This document shows positions 48,519 to 60,219 of a stretch of DNA of 64,000 nt, in pieces. Made by a program: the position numbers and the translations under genes. The notes below the pieces were generated by a model. The model was not told where the DNA came from. It saw nothing but the letters and a program-made list of their open reading frames with translations, and ran no database searches. How positions within the stretch are numbered: position 1 is the stretch's first letter; each line of letters starts with the position of its first letter. The stretch spans positions 992,001 through 1,056,000 of the forward strand of contig NC_061463.1 in assembly GCF_022581195.2 (NCBI RefSeq). Direction: 5' to 3'. The stretch is from Helicoverpa zea (Eukaryota > Arthropoda > Insecta > Lepidoptera > Noctuidae).

Positions 48519-49759
48519 AACATTCACTTTATGAAGGATCCAAATACAGTAAAGTCCACTATGACATTTAAATCGCAAGATTCTAAGAAAGCAAGAGGCA
48601 GCCAACCGTTAACAATTAATTCAATTTTATTACCACAAAAAACTATCGCGAAATTCCAACAATTCATATACCCTACATTTTACCAAAAAAAAAAAAAAAC
48701 TCCTTATATTATCACACATCGTAGTCATTGGGAATCAAGCGTAAATCAATAGAATGATAAAGATCAACCGTGCGGCTGCAGCGGTCGGTCGTTAGTACCC
48801 ACACGTTTGTAAACAGATGCTTCGGTCACAATAGACGCATATTCGGTAGGCGGTGACGGGTGAACTGTTGTGAGTGCGCTAGCGGTAGCAGGGTTGGAAT
48901 ATTGTGGATGTGCTGGTTTGAAGCATTAGGCTATTTTAATGAAATTATAACACTGACATAATGGGAATTTATTAATAAGCTAGTATTAAAACTCTCCTAC
49001 TTCTTCTTTAAGCTGTGCCCTGTAGGGTCCATATTGTCACTAATCTAAATGTACCACATATTATAACATATGGAATGCTAATAAAGAATTGAGTATTGAA
49101 TATTGAACTTTTTTCAGAAAATTCTATGAAATTATCAACAATTTGTTTCTAAATTATCAGTTTTTTTTTGCAAGAATTGAAATTGCGATTTTTGGACAGT
49201 GTTATCGTTGTAATAAAAAATCGTAGATGAGAGTATATGACTGACAAGACTTTAAAGTAAAACAAGCTTTTAATTGTATTTAATTCCAGTTTTAAGGTAT
49301 CTTCAGATCACCCAGACTTAAGCAAAAATACGTAATATATGCAAAGTTGATACAAAAAAATAAACCGGCATTTGATACAAAAAGTCACATCAAATTCTAA
49401 ATACCAGCTGACCACATCCACACTAAGCTACTATTCCTAACTAATCGTAACAAATTATACTATATTATATGTGAACGGCCGCAGTAATTTATCTTCACCG
49501 ACCACAATAGTAACGACAATATTGTTCAAAATATTGACACGTTTTTGTTCAAAATTGTTGTCAAGGGTCGGTTCGACCCTCACTTAACATTGGATTGTCT
49601 GTTCAGATGTTTGTGGTTTAGTGTTAATGGATATAGGGATGATTAAACTTGTTGTTAAGTGGGATTAAAAAAACAGTATTCTTAAGTTTCCCGTAATCAA
49701 TCCAGTTGCTCTTTTTCTGGCAGAATTTAAAATTGGTCTAGGTACAGTTTTTCAGATAA
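48519..49759. other. Unassigned spacer
   Basis: A poly(A) run lies at about 48687-48700. No gene or paired repeat is supported. Confidence 0.4.
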
Positions 49760-49950
49760 ATTCTCAAAGTCAAAGTCAAGTCAAAGGTTTTTATTTCATA
49801 AAGGTGTTTTCATTATTACAGGCGCTTAGGAAACGTCAATAGCTACATAGGTGCACGGTTCTAACAACATTAACATCAAAACGTTCATGAAACCTCTCAA
49901 GTTTGTATTTCAATACACCCTTGCATCCATTATAAAGTCAGATTAAAAAA
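49760..49950 (-). repeat. LINE 3' tail fragment
   Basis: TCAAAGTCAAAGTCAAGTCAAAGG followed by TTTTATTTCATAAAGGTG is, on the minus strand, a LINE 3' end with a (TTGACT)n-type tail. Coding sequence is absent. Confidence 0.5.
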
Positions 49951-51249
49951 AATGCTTGAAGTTGTATAAACCATTACAATATATAACACTATAACAATAT
50001 AAAATACATTTACCCGCTTACGCTTATGAATTAAATCGTTTCACATTGCGCATTTAGGTACTCAATATTATGAAAGATCATGTCAAATGATTGTATCTGT
50101 CCCTATTGGTTTAACACTGTATCCTATTGCAAAACCCATTCAAGTGAAAACCACCCCTATTGCCTTTAAAATAAAGTTCAATAATGATTATCAAAGAAAG
50201 CACAGTCGGGTACTTGAATAGGAATTGAACGTAAATTATATTCGAATATGGAATCATTCGTCAAGGTACTTGATTTCTTTGTAATTTTTTTTTTTCTCTT
50301 CAGTTGTGCATTGAAAGAGTATTAATGCCCTGCTGTTTTTAAAAATGCTACTATTTTGTATTTTGGGTATTCACGGTTCTGTTTTGGGAATTGTTAATGG
50401 TATGGAGTGATGGTGAATGGTGGAAGAAATGATGGCAGCTGTATTTGGGGCAGGTGGCCTTAGATGCGGTCTGCTTGTTAGGATTTTGAAGACAGTGGCA
50501 TTATGAAATTAGTTCTGGATATGAAAAAATAGAAAGTTAATGATATGGCAATAATACCAATTGAATTTATTACTATCACTATTTTCGTATCTCCAAAAGT
50601 GACATAAGATTATTTTACGATAGCATTCGATTCTTTAAAAAACTTTATCATAAAAATCGATGTTCCAAGCGCTTCAATAAAATATCACCAACACAAAAAT
50701 GAATGACAGAATATCTCAGAAGTGACACAAAAAAAATTGCACCACATTGAAAAAGGATGATCCAAAAACGATAAAAATTCAAGCGATGCGCAGTCGTGCA
50801 TTAATCAAAATGTGGATCGCAAAAAAATGTTGTGTCGTGTGGGCGAACTTCGATGTGCCCGAAAAAGGTTAATTGCGAAATTTTTATTCAGAAAGGTTCC
50901 GTATAGTAACTTTTTGTAATTTTATATAGGTATTTTAAATATCCTGGCAGGGTACAGGCAGTATTTTCGAGAAAATAAATATTTTTCCATCATATTATAA
51001 CATCTTTTAAATTAAGTTAATTAATTATTAATTAGTAATAATTATTTAGTTATTAATTACATAGTGAGGGATGACAAGCAGAAATAAAAAAATAAACGCG
51101 AACCATGAGATCGTGATTAGAAAACGATATATTATCCTAAATTCTAGAAAATCTTACAGTTAAAATTCAAACCATTTAGGTATCCTATTTTCCATCGTAA
51201 AGTATGTAAAAAGCTAACGCATGTTGCAAAACCAATAATGCAGGAATAC
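49951..51249. other. Unassigned AT-rich spacer
   Basis: No gene, RNA or repeat boundary was recognised. Confidence 0.4.
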
Positions 51250-51633
51250 ATATTTATTCTGATGATGTCCTCCTAGCCGATTATCGGCTACGGCGGCTGT
51301 TCTTATGTAAGGAGATTAGCCAACTGCGCAGGACATATTATAGTGCACAAGCATTTGCGCAGACACAGGTGCACTCCCTATTCCTTCACTCTAATTGCCC
51401 GATGGGACGGCAATCCGACACGACCGGAAAGAGATCAGGTGCAGGACCGACATTTTCGTGCTCTCCGATGCACGGGTAAATCAATCACCAACTTCCAGGC
51501 TTCGGGCTGCTTTGTGAAAGTCTTCTAAAACCCACAAAGCGATTTCGGTCTCGGGAATCGAACCCGAGACCTCGTGCTCAGCAGCCACACTTGCGACAAC
51601 TAGACCAACGAGGCAGTCATATATATTTATTCT
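51250..51633 (-). mobile_element. tRNA-derived SINE (family A), second copy with 11-bp target duplication
   Basis: The element (51261-51622) is the reverse-orientation counterpart of the copy at 7815, sharing head, B box (GGAATCGAACC at about 51554) and body. It is flanked by ATATTTATTCT on both sides (51250-51260 and 51623-51633). Small differences (for example GGTGCACTCCCTATTCC) show independent ageing. A 61-codon open frame across it is not a gene. Confidence 0.85.
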
Positions 51634-53397
51634 AATGGAACCCTAAAATACATGTTTTTATTTTAGTTTTTTCATTTGCAACGTCCGTTGACCGCATTTT
51701 TTTTTATCATATTACTTTGAATTGGGACAACAATAAAATATAGAGCAAAATATTAGTTTCATAAATAATGGTGTGCCTTTTGGAGCCATATTGTCTATGG
51801 TTGTTTTTGAGAATTCTTTGTAAAAAAATAAAAACATACCTACTTCAGGTAAGGTCCAAAGGTGAATAATGAATATGACTTTGGGTTCAGATCGAAAAGA
51901 TACTGTTTTAGATATAACTAGACTACCAAAGAATGTTTATAAAGTAGCAATTGGACACCTGGGAATTAGTTCATAGTTTCCCTACATTGACACTACGAAA
52001 AATACTATTGATGATCGAAGTTAGAAAATAAAAGCTTGTAAAATACTACCCATCCGTGGTCAATCCTGTGTGAAAATTAAAGACACTAACTGTTATGGAA
52101 ATTACTTCTTTATTGAAAGAAAAAAATATTGATAACCTATTTAATCCTTATTGAACTAACGGTAACAAGTCATACCTTTAGAGTGCACACTGCACACTTT
52201 TAGTCGGCCGATAGTTTGTTTGGGCACATATATCAAATATACATATAACAAAAGTTACAATGAGCAGGTATTAAGCCGGTATCAGACCGACTGAAAACTT
52301 TGATTAGAACATCCTTCTCCGAGCCTTTTTCCCAACTATGTTGGGGTCGGCTTCCAGTCTTGATAAAAAATTGTCAACGTCGGAAATTGTCAACCATCAA
52401 GTTAACTATCGGCCGACTGTTTAGTCTGTAGTCTGTGGGTACTTTTAATTATATAGTCCAATACTTGAAACCTGCTAGCTATTAAACTACTTTGTACATG
52501 ATCCCTCGCGACACAGCCATAACATCACATTGTTAATATCCTCTATCCAGATCGCATGCTCGCGCATATGTAAACAAAGAAAGTTTACGACGTTGTAAAG
52601 GCACAATAAACGTGTAATTATAGCAATATAAACATGATGAGCATACCGTGTTTACAAGTTACATTAAAACTATGACAAACTTTGTCGCTTTTCATACTGG
52701 GATATGCGGTTTAAGGTGTAAGCGAAGGGAATTTAGCTTTGTAGAAATTGCGGGGCGGCTGTTTTTCCATGTTCTAATGGAGATTATTCGATCACACAGA
52801 ATAAAGCATAGGTATGTAAAAGTAGTTATTGTAATTATGAACAAATACATATCAACCCTGAGTAAAATGTAGGTAGGTACGTCTTTATGTGATGGGACAT
52901 AAGCCAACTCAAAGCCACGTGGGCCTTTTCATCGTTGCGGTTTAATTTTTTATTCCGCTCGATAAAATACTTTTTTGGTTATTTGTGAATAGTAGTTTCA
53001 AATTTTAAAGTTTTATTCCTAGGTAAAGTTTCGTCTTTCAAGCTTCCATAATGATGATGAAATAATACAGAATAGTTACAAAGTAGACATAATTAAGATA
53101 CTCAGGTACCTTATCTATTCTTTCTTTATTTTTCTCTCGTCAGCCCATAACTTGAACAGTTGCATATTAATCCTTACAGATGTAATGGCAGTAAGTCGCA
53201 GTTTTATATGCGCGTGGGCAGAAATAGTGCAGTTAAAATTATCTCTATATAAAACTGAGGATGTTTTCGCAGTAATTACTTTTATGTTTTGCTTCCTTGA
53301 AACAGTTTTATGAGGTTTTACATGCCTAGATGTGAGCAGAAACTTTTTATTTGATAGGATTAAAGGTAAAGATGAAGTTATGTTAACGAACTCGTTT
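51634..53397. other. Gene-free stretch
   Basis: It holds a 50-bp SINE family B 3' end on the minus strand (52311-52360; CCCAACTATGTTGGGGTCGG). The frames on both strands near 52650-52900 have no domain. Confidence 0.4.
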
Positions 53398-53921
53398 TTA
53401 GGGTTCCGTACCCAAAGGGTAAAACGGGAGCCTATTGTTTTCGCTCCTCTGTCCGTCCGTCCGTCCCGTCTGTCACCAGGATGTATCTCATGAACCGTGA
53501 TAGTTAGAGAGTTGAAATTTTCACAGATGATGTATTTCTGTTGCCGCTAAAACAACAAATACTGAAAACTAGAATAAAATAAACATTTCGGGGGGCTCCC
53601 ATACAACAAACGTGATGTTTTTGCTCATTTTTGCTCGATATCCATAAATATATATGGAATAATAGCTTCCGCCAGCGGCTTCGCCCGCGTGGTATGTTGA
53701 TAAAAAAGTATGTGTTAATCCAGGGTATCACATATCTACATACCAAATTTCAACCAAATCGGTCCAGCCGTTTTTGCGTGAAAGAATAACAAACACATCC
53801 ATACATTCTCACAAACTTTCACATTTATAATATTAGTAGGATAGTAGGATATTAGTAGGATTAGTTTGGTTGGTACAGAACCCTACGTGCGCAAGTCCGA
53901 CTCGCACTTGGCCGGTTTTTA
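53398..53921 (+). mobile_element. AGGGTTCCGTACC-type repeat, interrupted by a Helitron
   Basis: It opens TTTTAGGGTTCCGTACCC, with GTCCGTCCGTCCGTCCCGTC and CAGGATGTATCTCATGAACC, and ends GTCCGACTCGCACTTGGCCGG. This repeat is widespread in Lepidoptera. Its terminal part is separated from the main body by a Helitron at 53662-53841 and a short TAGTAGGAT array. No coding frame is present. Confidence 0.75.
53662..53841 (-). mobile_element. Helitron nested inside the AGGGTTCCGTACC repeat
   Basis: On the minus strand it begins TCCTACTAATATTATAAATG, contains GCAAAAACGGCTGGACCG, and ends with a GCGG...CCGC hairpin (GCGGGCGAAGCCGC) followed by GGAAGCTAT. This is the common lepidopteran Helitron plan, although CTAG has become CTAT. 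A TAGTAGGAT microsatellite (53833-53872) lies at its 5' side. Confidence 0.7.
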
Positions 53922-55573
53922 AGTGACTAATAAAGGTGCTCGTGGCAAAGTGACAGCCATAAGGGTTGATAGAGCAGAGCTAAAACTAGAATAGTACGTT
54001 TAATTATCTGCAGTCATTTATACATCTTCATCAATAGTAACGATTTGTGCAGTCATTAATACTTACGATTAGAAGCTTGAAAGTCTGACAATCGAAAACA
54101 GAACAAGCTAGGCAGATTATAGAGTTGTGTACCTAACCATGTTTAGTCAAAAAAAGAAATACTGTAGCTGCCCAAAATCGAAATTCAAAACGATAGTAGT
54201 ACCCAAAAAACCATTACTACAATGGAACGCGACTACTAACGCCATCTATCGTCAAGCGGTTGAACCACGTCGACAGCGTGCAAGCTTGAGTGACAAGTTG
54301 ACGTACGTACAACTAGAATTTCGTTGAGTATCTAATTAATTGTTGCTATTGTTTCGTAATAGTTATTATGGTTTATCTTTGATTTTTATTTGGTATTTCA
54401 TTTGACATCCAGATTACCTAGTGGACTAATTGGAAATAAAGTACATTCCAATCGAAATATTTTTCTCTTTATTTTTTCTTGTATCGTCCTAATTAGAAAA
54501 CTTATTTGATAAAGTCTCAATTAATATTATGAATAAGGGCTAAATTATCAAGTTTATTAAGATACTACCTACATACTTACAAGTAATAATATTAATATCT
54601 CAGCTATGAGAAGATACAATAATTTAAGTGTACTCCGTGATTTATTATGTTAATACTTTTTAATGGGTTGATTACTTAAAACACTCTTGAACCTATAAAT
54701 AACAAACGCGTGATTATACAAAATTGTATTTTATGAATTAAGATAAAGCGTATAGAGATTTGAATTGGAAATCTTAATTATTCTTATCGGAATGTTAAAA
54801 TAACCGTAAAATAACGTAACTATGATTAGAATATCAACGTTTGAATTAAATAAGCTTGTGAACCAAATATATATGAACCAATTATAAACGTTTTTAACCC
54901 AGGCATGAATATATTTATTTGATTTAAATTTTTTGAACACTTATAGATCCAAAGAAGTTCATGATGACTGTAAAATGGATGTGTACTTTAAATAACAGGC
55001 TAGCAATCGAAATATCTTTCTGATTTGATAATGGTTAACTAAAACTCTGAAAAGATGACACGTATCATTAAACAAGTGGACTAAATAAAATGATGAACAA
55101 TTAAAATCAAACAAAAAACTATTAAAAACCACAAAATCCCGCTATATCAAAAGCTCGATTTTAAAACTTCCTGCCTCCCAAACTGGGTTTGCGACAAAAA
55201 AAAACGCGAGTCGTCGGCAATTTGTTGCAAGTGGCCGGCCCAACAATAAACCCTTAAATGTTCGTCGCGACAGATTGCCTTCCATGTTTGAAATGCGATT
55301 ATAAAGTAGCGTCCTTTGTGTGCCGTTCTCTCTGGCCAGCCGAGATTGGATAGATGTTGCCTTTAATTCTAAATGATCATTGGGGAAGATTTTAGAGTTG
55401 GGATCGGTTTTGCGTGTCTGTGGATAGGTTTTGAATACTTATCTATTAATGGATTCTTAAGTAATCGTAAGAGTCAGTTAGGGCAGCCGTTATTACAAAA
55501 AAATGTGTATTGTTGATTCTTCATCCTAAACCTTGCTGTGATAGTGTATTTAACATAGCTACATTTTACACAG
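53922..55573. other. Gene-free stretch upstream of the candidate exon
   Basis: A 66-codon frame at 54127-54327 lies over sequence (AACGCCATCTATCGTCAAGC) that looks repeat-derived. A small SINE B relic (GAGTCAGTTAGGGCAGCC) sits at about 55472. No gene is supported. Confidence 0.4.
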
Positions 55574-55579
55574 GTAAGT
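55567..55579 (+). promoter_or_regulatory. Joined acceptor/donor string TTACACAG|GTAAGT
   Basis: ACATTTTACACAG is directly followed by GTAAGT, so it could act as a donor for a 73-bp intron ending at 55646, or as a zero-length recursive splice site. It may also be chance. The pyrimidine tract is short. Confidence 0.3.
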
Positions 55580-55646
55580 AGTCCTTTGTCCTCCCTTTTT
55601 GTGATAAAATATGGAACCTAAAATTTATAACTTATTATTCTTGCAG

Positions 55647-55759
55647 AATCTGCAAGCTGACAGAATGACGGTGATGACAGCGTATTCAGAGACAATCAAG
55701 TGGAGACCCAGTTATATCAAACGTAGGTATTCAGGAATGCACTGCAATGAGACATTCAG
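55647..55759 (+). CDS. Candidate first coding exon of an unidentified host gene
   Basis: The block is preceded by a good acceptor (TTATTATTCTTGCAG, ends 55646) and followed by a good donor (TTCAG|GTGAGC, GT at 55760). It is open throughout in one frame. An ATG at 55665 begins a 31-codon segment starting MTVMTAYSETIKWRPSYIKR and ending in HCNETF, leaving phase 2. Base composition is more balanced than the flanks, and the peptide is rich in Lys, Arg, Tyr and Trp rather than low-complexity. The open codons before the ATG mean it could also be an internal exon. I do not recognise the protein. It lies on the same strand as the putative 5' exon at 59.3 kb, so it may be an alternative 5' exon of one gene. 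No downstream coding exon is visible in the window. Confidence 0.45.
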
Positions 55760-55860
55760 GTGAGCATTGGGTTCTTTCAGCATCTTTCTAATATAGATGG
55801 TATATTTTGTCTAGATATATTATCTGAAAGAAACATGAGTTTAGCTTAAGACAGTTATCT

Positions 55861-55998
55861 GTCGAGCCTCTTCGGATGCAGCTGATTTTCTGACCTTCTC
55901 AACCTTTGGCAACTCGTCAACCCAATGCGAGACTTGTACTCAAATAAGACTGGATGTCAGACTTTCTGGCCTTAATTATTCCCTAACGACTCCCAAAG
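55861..55998 (-). repeat. Degraded SINE family B body
   Basis: GAGCCTCTTCGGATGCAGCTG, TCTGACCTTCTCAACC and CAGACTTTCTGGCCTTAATT follow the order of the family body in reverse orientation. Both ends are lost. Confidence 0.5.
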
Positions 55999-56111
55999 CG
56001 ATATAATATGTAGGTACGTAGAAGTGTAGCTGAAAATAGTATTAAATTGTGATACGAATGTCAACTAGATGATTATTTATTTATTTATGACACCCACAAT
56101 ATAGATAAACA

Positions 56112-56222
56112 GACCATCTGGCCAAGGTCGCCGGGAAGCAGTGGATGTGGGTTGCTGAAGATCGAGCAAAGTGGCGAACCTTGGGGGAGGCTTTTGTCCA
56201 GAAATCAAAGCCTTTCAGTTGA
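56112..56222 (+). pseudogene. C-terminal remnant of an RTE-like LINE ORF
   Basis: The plus-strand frame from 56112 reads DHLAKVAGKQWMWVAEDRAK, then WRTLGEAFVQKSKPFS and TGA (56220-56222). It resembles the conserved end of lepidopteran RTE-type LINE proteins (pattern DDL-KVAG-W---A-DR--W--L-EAYVQ). Upstream the frame is broken, so only the last 36 codons survive. Confidence 0.65.
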
Positions 56223-58559
56223 AACGACGAATATTAACCTTCCAACTAATTTCGTTTCTGCTATTCGAGTTAGACATTATCTCATTCCAGTAAGAATATA
56301 CAACTTGTAATGTTTTTATAACAAGCAACATTCAAACTGCAATTGCGTTTGGAGTTGTTTACCAATAAAATTATACCAATTTGAAACTTCTTATTAGAAT
56401 CTTCTTCTGTATGTACTTGCGTTAAGTAGTTTACTGTTTTATGCACCTGCATATGGAAAATATCATTTTGTGTCAACTAGAATTACTAGAGGGGCTGCAC
56501 TTATCGATAAATGTTTGTATCGATACTTACTTAGGCTTGAGCAGGTTTTAATTTTGATATCGTATCTTTGGGCATAGCAGAAAATAATTCAAGCATTGTT
56601 GCATTGTTCTTGGTAACATTTTCAAGTTTTCCGTTATAATTGAATCTCTTGTATAACTTTTACGGTGTTGTCCTCAACGGTAACTACAGTATCGTAGTAA
56701 ATGATTTAATACCTACGTCTTTACAAAATTATGGATTGATTATAGCAATCCCATATAAGAACCACACCCAATAATAGTTCTAACAGCAATTACAAAACTA
56801 CATTTACGGCACTTTGATGTCCCATAAAATCTAAGGCAATTGTTCTTCCTCAATCCAGCGCTTAGCACCTCTAAATATCAGGTTACATCAACGCATTACC
56901 TAACTAAATGCTATGTGAGATGGTCATTGGACATAAAACCTAGAGTGTGCGACCTCTGACATACATTGAGGCAACGGAGCACTAAAATCCAGCGCGAATG
57001 CCATTAGGCCTGTTTAAAAACATGCTGTAGAATGTTAGAAACTCTGTGACCTTTTGAGATGGCGAGTGTTGAAATTGAAGTGAATTTTTTATAGGTTTTA
57101 GTTTTAAGGTGATTTTGAGCGTGAGTGATTTGGAATGAAGGTAAAGTCTGCTGAGTTTGTTAGGAAGTTATGGTTTAGTTCTGTACTGAATTTGACTGTT
57201 CATTTTAATTCGATGTTTTGTTTGGCATCAGCAGTAACAATTGTACCGTACAATTTATAGGTTTTAACTTAGTGTAGGTACTTTTATGTATTAAGTACTT
57301 CCGTGAAATATAGATAGGTGCTTAGGGAGGCCTGCGTATATATGTACATACAAGGTATTTTCTAATTTAACCTAAACTTTTTGGGAGTAAAAAGTGCATT
57401 TTAGAAACTAGTCCACTCGGATTCTGAGTAAAAATTATGAAAAATAAAATTCCGAGATCCGTGATATTTAGTTATATTATATTATTAATTTCAAGTATTT
57501 CTAGTAGTACATGATTTGTTTCACTCTGATCATCATTGTGATTTGATTAACCAAAATTGAAAGCGAAATCACCTAGGTGACTTTTATGTCCCTCTAGCAT
57601 CACCTTTTTTGTCCACTTCGTTTAGACTGCAATAAACCAGTATTATAGACATAGAATGAAGATGAATAGCAACTTCAGTACAAGTTTCCTTCTCACTAAG
57701 TGATATCGAGTATCAACTAGACCCGAGTAATGTATTCGGTTTCAAAATACTCGACGGAGAAATGTTAATCGTATGCATATGTTTGTGATTTGTCTTGTCT
57801 AGATGTTATAAAGGCTACCACCTATGGTAATGTACTGGGCCCTTTTGCTGTCTATACATTCCTGAGCAGTTTGTTCCACCATTTCTTCTTTCCAGCTATA
57901 ACAAGGGAAGTGGTGAAAGGCAGGCGTTTTTGGGAGTTGTCTCTTGTAAACTTGACCTTAAAAAATGCTTATTTTCAGTGTACTTTGACTTTTATATTAT
58001 TCATCTTTGGATTTTTTCTAATGCTACAATCTATGCTGACTGTTTGTACGTTGCCTTGTGTCGGTCAGCCTCATGCTTACGTTCATAATAAAATTATGTC
58101 TAGTAAATTCAACTGGATATTTTAGTGGACTTTTGTAACCATCCATTTATGCAAAAGATGTGATATCTAAGAGGTCAAGCAAGAGTTCACAACCTGCTAA
58201 TTACAAAAGTGACTCGACCAAACCGTATTTGCATTGTCGTGTTTATGCGACTATAATAAAACTCTACCAGTATTTAAACACCGATTTATATGCCCACGTT
58301 TTGTGTTTTCAGAATATTCAACTCTCGACGGTTCGACAGAATGAACGGTCATTTCAATCAATATTTGCTCGAACTAATTAGTATGTACGTCGGAACATGT
58401 CGTTCATAGACAAAGTAAATAACCGAATCGTACTTATTTACCAGTAACGGTAACCGCGACACGTTTCCCTTGTGATACATTTGCTGAAATCACATCAAGT
58501 TCTGTTCAATTACTTTATGTAGGTCACGACGGATCCACGTTATATGTAAATATATTAAC
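56223..58559. other. Gene-free stretch between candidate exon and CpG block
   Basis: If the candidate exon is real, this would be intron. The 111-codon frame at 57790-58125 begins with a TTG codon, has a hydrophobic middle and no recognisable domain; I treat it as chance. No repeat with defined ends was seen. Confidence 0.4.
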
Positions 58560-59480
58560 GACGCATTATGAAAGGGCCGTGAACAGTTTTAATTAACCGG
58601 CGCATGGCATATGTCACAAGTCTCCACCAATTACGCGATGATCCACAAATCCCCACTTTTAGGGGGGCAGTCATTGCCCCCCTATAACGGTACAGGCGGG
58701 GCCTGCGCGGGACACGCCAATCGGCGCAAATGCGGCGCGCGCGCACGCCGATGATCTAAGCGAATGATCTAGCGTGCTTGTCATTTCGCGAGCACCGGAT
58801 TGGTCCGTGATAAAATATTTCGTTACGCGATCACGATTCGGCGCGATCTAGTTTCGCTCGCGTGTTATCTTGTTTTTTATTGATCGTTAATGTCTTGTGG
58901 CAATTGACATTTTTGCGATATAAATAAACTTTGACCTACTTAATTTCGTTCAACAAAAAGTCATAAATATAACGAAACAAGGGAGACTGAGTATTAATGT
59001 GTGATATAAATCATGATTACAAAAGAACGGCGCATAAATAAATTGAGGGTGCAGCACCTGTGCATGCGCAGCAAACAAATAAATTAGCCGAGCAGCGACG
59101 AGACGACAAAATAGCTGCTCGCACTGCCATACGGTACGTGTTTTATGGTCGTACAGCATAGAGAAAGTAACGGTACAGGGAGCACGGCCTTCCCACCCGA
59201 TGTCCGACCGCTAACTGACTGATGGGCGAAGCTTAACCTCTGATAATAAGAAAGCGGGACGGCAATAGAGTGAGCGCGCGCGCGGGAGCAGGACGCGCGA
59301 TGTATCTTCTTCGGTGATCGTGAAGTGCAAGATGAGTACACAGTCACACAGTCACATACGGACCACATCCGAGTGAGGCCCGGCTTCGGTTTTTAAAAAA
59401 CGAAACGCGCGATCCGCGGTGCGCGTACGCACGGACGCGCGAACTAATTTCGGATTCGCGAATTTTATGAAAAACTTTTT
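58560..59480 (+). promoter_or_regulatory. CpG-dense block, candidate promoter of a plus-strand gene
   Basis: This is the most CpG-rich part of the window; 59401-59460 alone has 16 CpG sites in 60 bp. It contains a G6/C6 hairpin (58660-58684), a TATA-like GATATAAATAAAC (about 58917-58928), CAGCACCTGTGCATGCGCAG (59052-59071; includes an E-box CACCTG and a GCATGCGCA core like the NRF1/EWG site) and GAGCGCGCGCGCGGGAGC (59271-59288). It leads into a likely noncoding exon ending at 59654. The promoter role is inferred from composition and context. Confidence 0.45.
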
Positions 59481-59654
59481 TTTTAATATGACGTTTTGAA
59501 CTGTACCAAGTGATTTTGTTGTGAATATTTTTGTGTAGTTTTGGAGTGTAAATATGAGAAGCGAAAATTAGGATTTAAGGAGAACTTACTATAATATTTT
59601 TCGCAAAAATTGAGGAAGTTAAGTTGTCAGCTGTGGGAAGAAACAGGTGCCAAG
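59320..59654 (+). other. Candidate 5' noncoding exon with splice donor
   Basis: The stretch follows the CpG block and ends in a good donor, CCAAG|GTAAGG (GT at 59655). It has several short upstream frames (ATG at 59332 closed after 12 codons, others near 59490 and 59555), so it would be leader rather than coding sequence. The transcription start is not defined. The next exon would lie right of the window, with the CR1-like LINE inside the intron. Confidence 0.35.
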
Positions 59655-60219
59655 GTAAGGAGTTTTACAGTAGTTTTATACTTGAATTTTTATTGACTTT
59701 TATATGTTTACAATATAATTTAGCGCCATTTTCAAAGAAGTTAATAATGTATTTATGCGATACGAATTTTTATTTTATATTTGAAAATATATTTTATGAC
59801 GGTAAGTTACAAGTTTTCTTTTCATATTTTTATGATTACGTTTTTTGTACGTTAGACTTTTACGATTATAAGCCACTACTTATTTGACATAACTTTTTAA
59901 ATTTTATTGTCATTTTATAGATTAGTAAAAAACTTTGCATTTTAATTCAACAATTTTAAAAAAATATAGTTTGAAAATTTGTTAAATAATTCTTCAGATT
60001 TAAGCGGTATGAAAAAAATTTACATACCTATAAGATTAATTTCCAAAAGTTACATTAAGTACTTTCCAAGCAAAGTGCAAGGTAACTATATGAACAGATG
60101 CAATAAATTGGCTTTAAGTAAGGGGTATAGGTATTAGTATAACAAACAATGGCTGGAGTTGAAAAATAATCCTTTTGAACTAATTGTAAATAACTTATTG
60201 CGAGCTAAGCGGTGTTGAT
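59655..60219. other. Putative intron sequence before the LINE
   Basis: AT-rich sequence with no coding signal. The 87-codon frame at 59624-59887 crosses the proposed donor and is rich in Phe, Tyr and Ile, as expected for AT-rich noncoding DNA. Confidence 0.4.

Noticed and set aside
54127..54327. 66-codon open frame rich in basic residues
   Set aside because: Part of it (AACGCCATCTATCG) resembles repeat sequence, and there is no ATG at the nominal start.
57790..58125. 111-codon open frame with a hydrophobic middle
   Set aside because: It starts at TTG, has no splice context, and the hydrophobicity follows from T-rich sequence.
59084..59368. 94-codon open frame on the minus strand
   Set aside because: It falls inside the CpG-dense block, where stop codons are rare by composition, and no homology is recognised.
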